A stretch of DNA of 64,000 bases from Emticicia sp. CRIBPO (GTDB lineage: Bacteria > Bacteroidota > Bacteroidia > Cytophagales > Spirosomataceae). Location: NCBI RefSeq assembly GCF_009905725.1, contig NZ_JAAAKV010000004.1, positions 1-64,000 of the forward strand, in the 5' to 3' direction. The notes beneath the pieces are model-generated. The model saw nothing but the letters and a program-made list of their open reading frames with translations. It ran no database searches and was not told the DNA's origin. The translations under genes were made by a program, and so were the position numbers. Position 1 is the stretch's first letter; every line of letters starts with the position of its first letter. Shown here one piece after another: positions 61,363-64,000 of this stretch.

Positions 61363-63081
61363 TTAGTATCCCGGGTTTTGTTTCAGGCCTTGTTTGCCGT
61401 CCGCAGTTTTACTCTGGTTGATTGCAAATTCAGGAATCGGAAGATATTCGTCCTTACCTTTTCTGAATTGCGAGCCTGCAATACTGGTTCTCAGTTTTGA
61501 TTCTCTGGCGATAAATTCATTCATCACCACATCAGCAACACCCCATCTTACAAGGTCAAAGAATCTGTGTCCTTCCATGGCCAGCTCGATGTAACGTTCA
61601 AATCTTACAGCTTTACGGGCCGCAACTTTATCAGTCCATGCCACAGTATAAGGTTTGATCTGATAGTCAGCTACCGGCTTGCCACCATCCATCATTACCG
61701 TCGATTTTGCGGCACGGTTACGGATGAGGTTCACATACTCCTGGGCTTTGGCCAGACTACCCACTTCCACTTCACATTCTGCGGCCATCAGAAGAAGGTC
61801 GGCATAACGCATCAGGATCTGGTTTTTACCCAACTGGGTTTGTCCCCATCCGCCGGGAATATAGTATTTGCCAACTTCGTCTTTCCACTGTACGTGTTTG
61901 TTAGGCAACCACGGGCCACCGTTGGCCAGCTGACGGATCCAGGTATCTTTAGCCAGACCGTAATCTTTGTAAGGAACACCGATACGGCCAACTGTATAAT
62001 CTAATCTCGGATCCAGTACACCTCTGTCCGGGTAGTCGGTTGGATTAGACTCCTGGTTTTTAACGTTAACGCTGTTGTAAGTATCAACCAATGGAAGACC
62101 GCCGCTTGTACGATAGGCATTGACCAGGCTTTGAGAAGGCTGGTAAAATCCGCAACAACCGCCGGGGCCGTCATTGTGGGGATTGGTCAATTCACCTTCT
62201 TTGTTACTGTTTGCTCCGCCCGTACCATCACCTACGGTATATTGAATACCGAAAACGATTTCTTTCCCGTTTTCATAATCGCCTCTGAAGACATCTTTGA
62301 AATCTTCCTGAAGACCATACTTGTCACCTTTGCTGGTTACACCTCCGGCGATAATGGCGTCGAATACCGCTTTGGCTTCAGTGTATTTGTTCTGATAAAG
62401 CAATGCTTTTGCATAGTAGGCACCTGCAGCCCATTTGTTTACCCTACCCACCTGGGCTTGTGTAGCCGGAAGGTTATCATAGGCAAACTTAAGGTCGGCT
62501 TCAATCATCGGCCAGATGTCCTTGTCGTTAGTCAGAGCTTTGTAATCATCAGTAGAGATTACTTTTTCGTCAACAAAAGGAATGTTATTGAACGTCCTTT
62601 TGCCTTCAAAATGCTGGAATCCGCGAAGGAATCTCGTCTGGGCAATAACTGAAGTCTTTTTTGCAGCAGGAAGCGTAGTAGCTTTTTCCACAAGTCTCAG
62701 TACGATGTTAGCCATACCGATACCGTCAAAAATAGCTCTCCACTTGTTGGTTACTGAAGGACCGCTCGGCAGTACTTCAAATCTTTCTACCGGGTTAATT
62801 TCAGTAGCCTGGTCTAATGATTCGGAACCTTTGTACGAATCATCCGAACGGATACCGCCCCACAGCCAGTTGTTAGCACTGGTATACCAGGCTCCGATCT
62901 GTACACCTGTCAATCCCCTGTAGGCCACGATCAATGCCCCGTCCACTCCGTTTTCGTTGGCGATAGCTTCTTCTGAAATTGCTCCCAGCGGCGGTCTGTC
63001 AAGAAACTTCTCATCACATGAACCCAGAAATACCATAGGAATACCTATGCTGGCTATCACCGTTAAAAAATATTTTTTCAT
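61363..63081 (-). CDS. SusD/RagB-family outer-membrane glycan-binding lipoprotein
   Basis: The 572-residue product has a lipoprotein signal peptide with lipobox FLGSC (Cys22). The SusD pattern follows: FLDRPPLGAISEEA, NIVLRLVEKAT and a TPR-rich helical fold. Then come GKNQILMRYADLLLMAAECE (the typical RYADVLLMxAE block, ~425) and LAMEGHRFFDLVRWGVAD (the E-x-x-RFxDLxRWG block, ~505). It binds oligosaccharides at the cell surface and hands them to SusC. It is 33 bases downstream of susC; no glycoside hydrolase is seen on this side, so the glycan is unknown. Confidence 0.93.
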   Translation of the reverse strand: MKKYFLTVIASIGIPMVFLGSCDEKFLDRPPLGAISEEAIANENGVDGALIVAYRGLTGVQIGAWYTSANNWLWGGIRSDDSYKGSESLDQATEINPVERFEVLPSGPSVTNKWRAIFDGIGMANIVLRLVEKATTLPAAKKTSVIAQTRFLRGFQHFEGKRTFNNIPFVDEKVISTDDYKALTNDKDIWPMIEADLKFAYDNLPATQAQVGRVNKWAAGAYYAKALLYQNKYTEAKAVFDAIIAGGVTSKGDKYGLQEDFKDVFRGDYENGKEIVFGIQYTVGDGTGGANSNKEGELTNPHNDGPGGCCGFYQPSQSLVNAYRTSGGLPLVDTYNSVNVKNQESNPTDYPDRGVLDPRLDYTVGRIGVPYKDYGLAKDTWIRQLANGGPWLPNKHVQWKDEVGKYYIPGGWGQTQLGKNQILMRYADLLLMAAECEVEVGSLAKAQEYVNLIRNRAAKSTVMMDGGKPVADYQIKPYTVAWTDKVAARKAVRFERYIELAMEGHRFFDLVRWGVADVVMNEFIARESKLRTSIAGSQFRKGKDEYLPIPEFAINQSKTADGKQGLKQNPGY

Positions 63082-63114
63082 TATATTTTTAAAGTTTTAA
63101 TTTAAAATTTAGAA

Positions 63115-64000
63115 TTATAGTCCAATGTTCAAACCTAGTAATACAGTTCTCGGTGCAGGGGTTCTGAACTGATCCACACCCATTTGCAATTCACTGTTAC
63201 CAAGGATTCCGATATCCGGGTCAGCACCGGAATATTTGGTAATTGTAAACAAGTTTTGAACCTGTAAATAAATTCTCGCTCTGCTCAAACCGATTTTCGA
63301 CAATGGTGTAGCAGGTAAAGTATATCCAAGCTGCATTTGTCTTGCTCTCAGGAACGTGCCGCTTTCTACATAATAAGAAGTCGAAATGGCTCCTGAATAA
63401 GTATCGTTGGCATTCAGAATAGGAAGTCTGGCACCGGTGTTCTGAGGAGTCCATGAGTCTGTCAGTACTTCCTGGTTGTATCCACCCACGAAACCTCTCA
63501 GGTGAGTTGACCACTTGGTGTAGTTATAGATGTCGTTACCATAGTTCCAGAAAAGGAATGTCTGGAAGTCGAACGCTTTGTAAGTCAGAGAGATATCTGC
63601 TCCCATCTGGAATTTAGGGATAGGGCTTCCAAGGTAAGTCTGGTCAGAACCATCAATTTTCTTATCACCGTTTAGGTCTCTGATTTTCCATGAACCTACT
63701 CTCTTATAAGGCATGTCAGCATAAGAATCAACCTCCTGCTGAGTCTGGAACAGACCATCTATCTGCCAGCCCCAGAATGAAGCCAGCGGACGACCGCCTT
63801 CTACCCTCTGTATGTTACCAAGTCTGCCCGCACCGAACAACAGGGCTGAGCTACCTTCCGCATCAATTTTAACCGCTTCGTTTTTATAGTGAGTGAAAGT
63901 AAGACCTACCGCATAGTTAAGGTCTCCAACCACTTTACCTCTTGTGTTAACCCCGATATCAATACCTTTGTTGACCATCGTACCCACGTTGATTTTTGGT
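63115..64000 (-). CDS. SusC/RagA TonB-dependent outer-membrane transporter, N-terminal part outside window
   Basis: The frame is open to the window edge (it starts ...PKINVGTMVNKGIDIGV), so only the last ~294 residues are present. The beta-barrel strands of SusC proteins are visible: NYAVGLTFTHYKNE, GSWKIRDLNGDKKIDGSD, FQMGADISLTYKAFDFQTFL and the terminal strand TVLLGLNIGL. The DLNGDGKID calcium-like loop and TYLGSPIPKFQMG are typical. It imports glycan fragments with its SusD partner encoded downstream. The plug and TonB box lie outside the window. Confidence 0.93.
   Translation of the reverse strand, partial: PKINVGTMVNKGIDIGVNTRGKVVGDLNYAVGLTFTHYKNEAVKIDAEGSSALLFGAGRLGNIQRVEGGRPLASFWGWQIDGLFQTQQEVDSYADMPYKRVGSWKIRDLNGDKKIDGSDQTYLGSPIPKFQMGADISLTYKAFDFQTFLFWNYGNDIYNYTKWSTHLRGFVGGYNQEVLTDSWTPQNTGARLPILNANDTYSGAISTSYYVESGTFLRARQMQLGYTLPATPLSKIGLSRARIYLQVQNLFTITKYSGADPDIGILGNSELQMGVDQFRTPAPRTVLLGLNIGL

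Overview
The window comes from a Bacteroidota genome, most likely order Cytophagales. Evidence read from the sequence: a giant surface protein ending in a type B (gliding-type) C-terminal domain of the type IX secretion system (T9SS); two OmpA/PD40 proteins resembling PorE; a SusC/SusD pair; a fused CcoN-CcoO cytochrome oxidase subunit; a CruF-like carotenoid hydratase; the ssb-mutY-HU-rng neighbourhood; and promoters of the Bacteroidota form TTTG-N17-19-TAnnTTTG. No rRNA, tRNA, CRISPR array or insertion sequence was seen. I cannot name a genus from the sequence alone.

Layout. 1-14925 is the 3' part of one giant exported adhesin-like gene: 14 PKD/Ig-like repeats of about 81 residues, 2 SprB-like repeats, about 42 cysteine-rich repeats of about 72 residues, three DUF11-like domains and the T9SS sorting domain. 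A PorE-like OmpA gene follows it (15041-17581). 17587-24636 is a core block: ssb, mutY, an HU protein, a TPR protein, a 29-residue COX24-like ribosome-associated protein, rng, a CPBP protease and dusB. 24804-29471 holds an esterase, a second PorE-like protein and two paralogous RRM RNA-binding proteins whose 5' leaders are strikingly alike. 29694-35659 holds an RsmI-like methylase, a HAD phosphatase, uvrA, cruF and a lactonase-like amidohydrolase.

35663-48021 is a cbb3 oxidase island: tauE-like, ccoH, ccoG, ccoP, ccoQ, a ccoNO fusion, ccoS, ccoI, a small orphan gene and a universal stress protein, all on the minus strand, facing a cytosolic PAS histidine kinase and a response regulator fused to a Crp/Fnr DNA-binding module. 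The same palindrome, TGAC-N4-GTCA, lies between the kinase and the stress protein gene and again upstream of ccoNO. I infer that the two-component pair controls the oxidase through these sites, as a shortened analogue of the FixL-FixJ-FixK cascade.

48022-64000 is accessory and metabolic: a 700-base intergenic region with a possible structured RNA, a ROK regulator, a membrane-anchored XRE-type protein, a nitrilase-family hydrolase, a lipoprotein, a SWIM/SNF2 helicase, a methyltransferase, an ankyrin protein, a serine hydrolase, an ICMT-like methylase, two overlapping paralogous small secreted proteins, a VOC protein, an AraC regulator and a SusD/SusC glycan-uptake pair cut by the right edge.

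For the hunt, the best candidates are the cbb3 regulatory palindromes with their hybrid regulator, the RRM-gene leaders, the two-unit higher-order repeat inside the adhesin, the orphan terminator region at 48.2-48.55 kb and the overlapping secreted paralogues.
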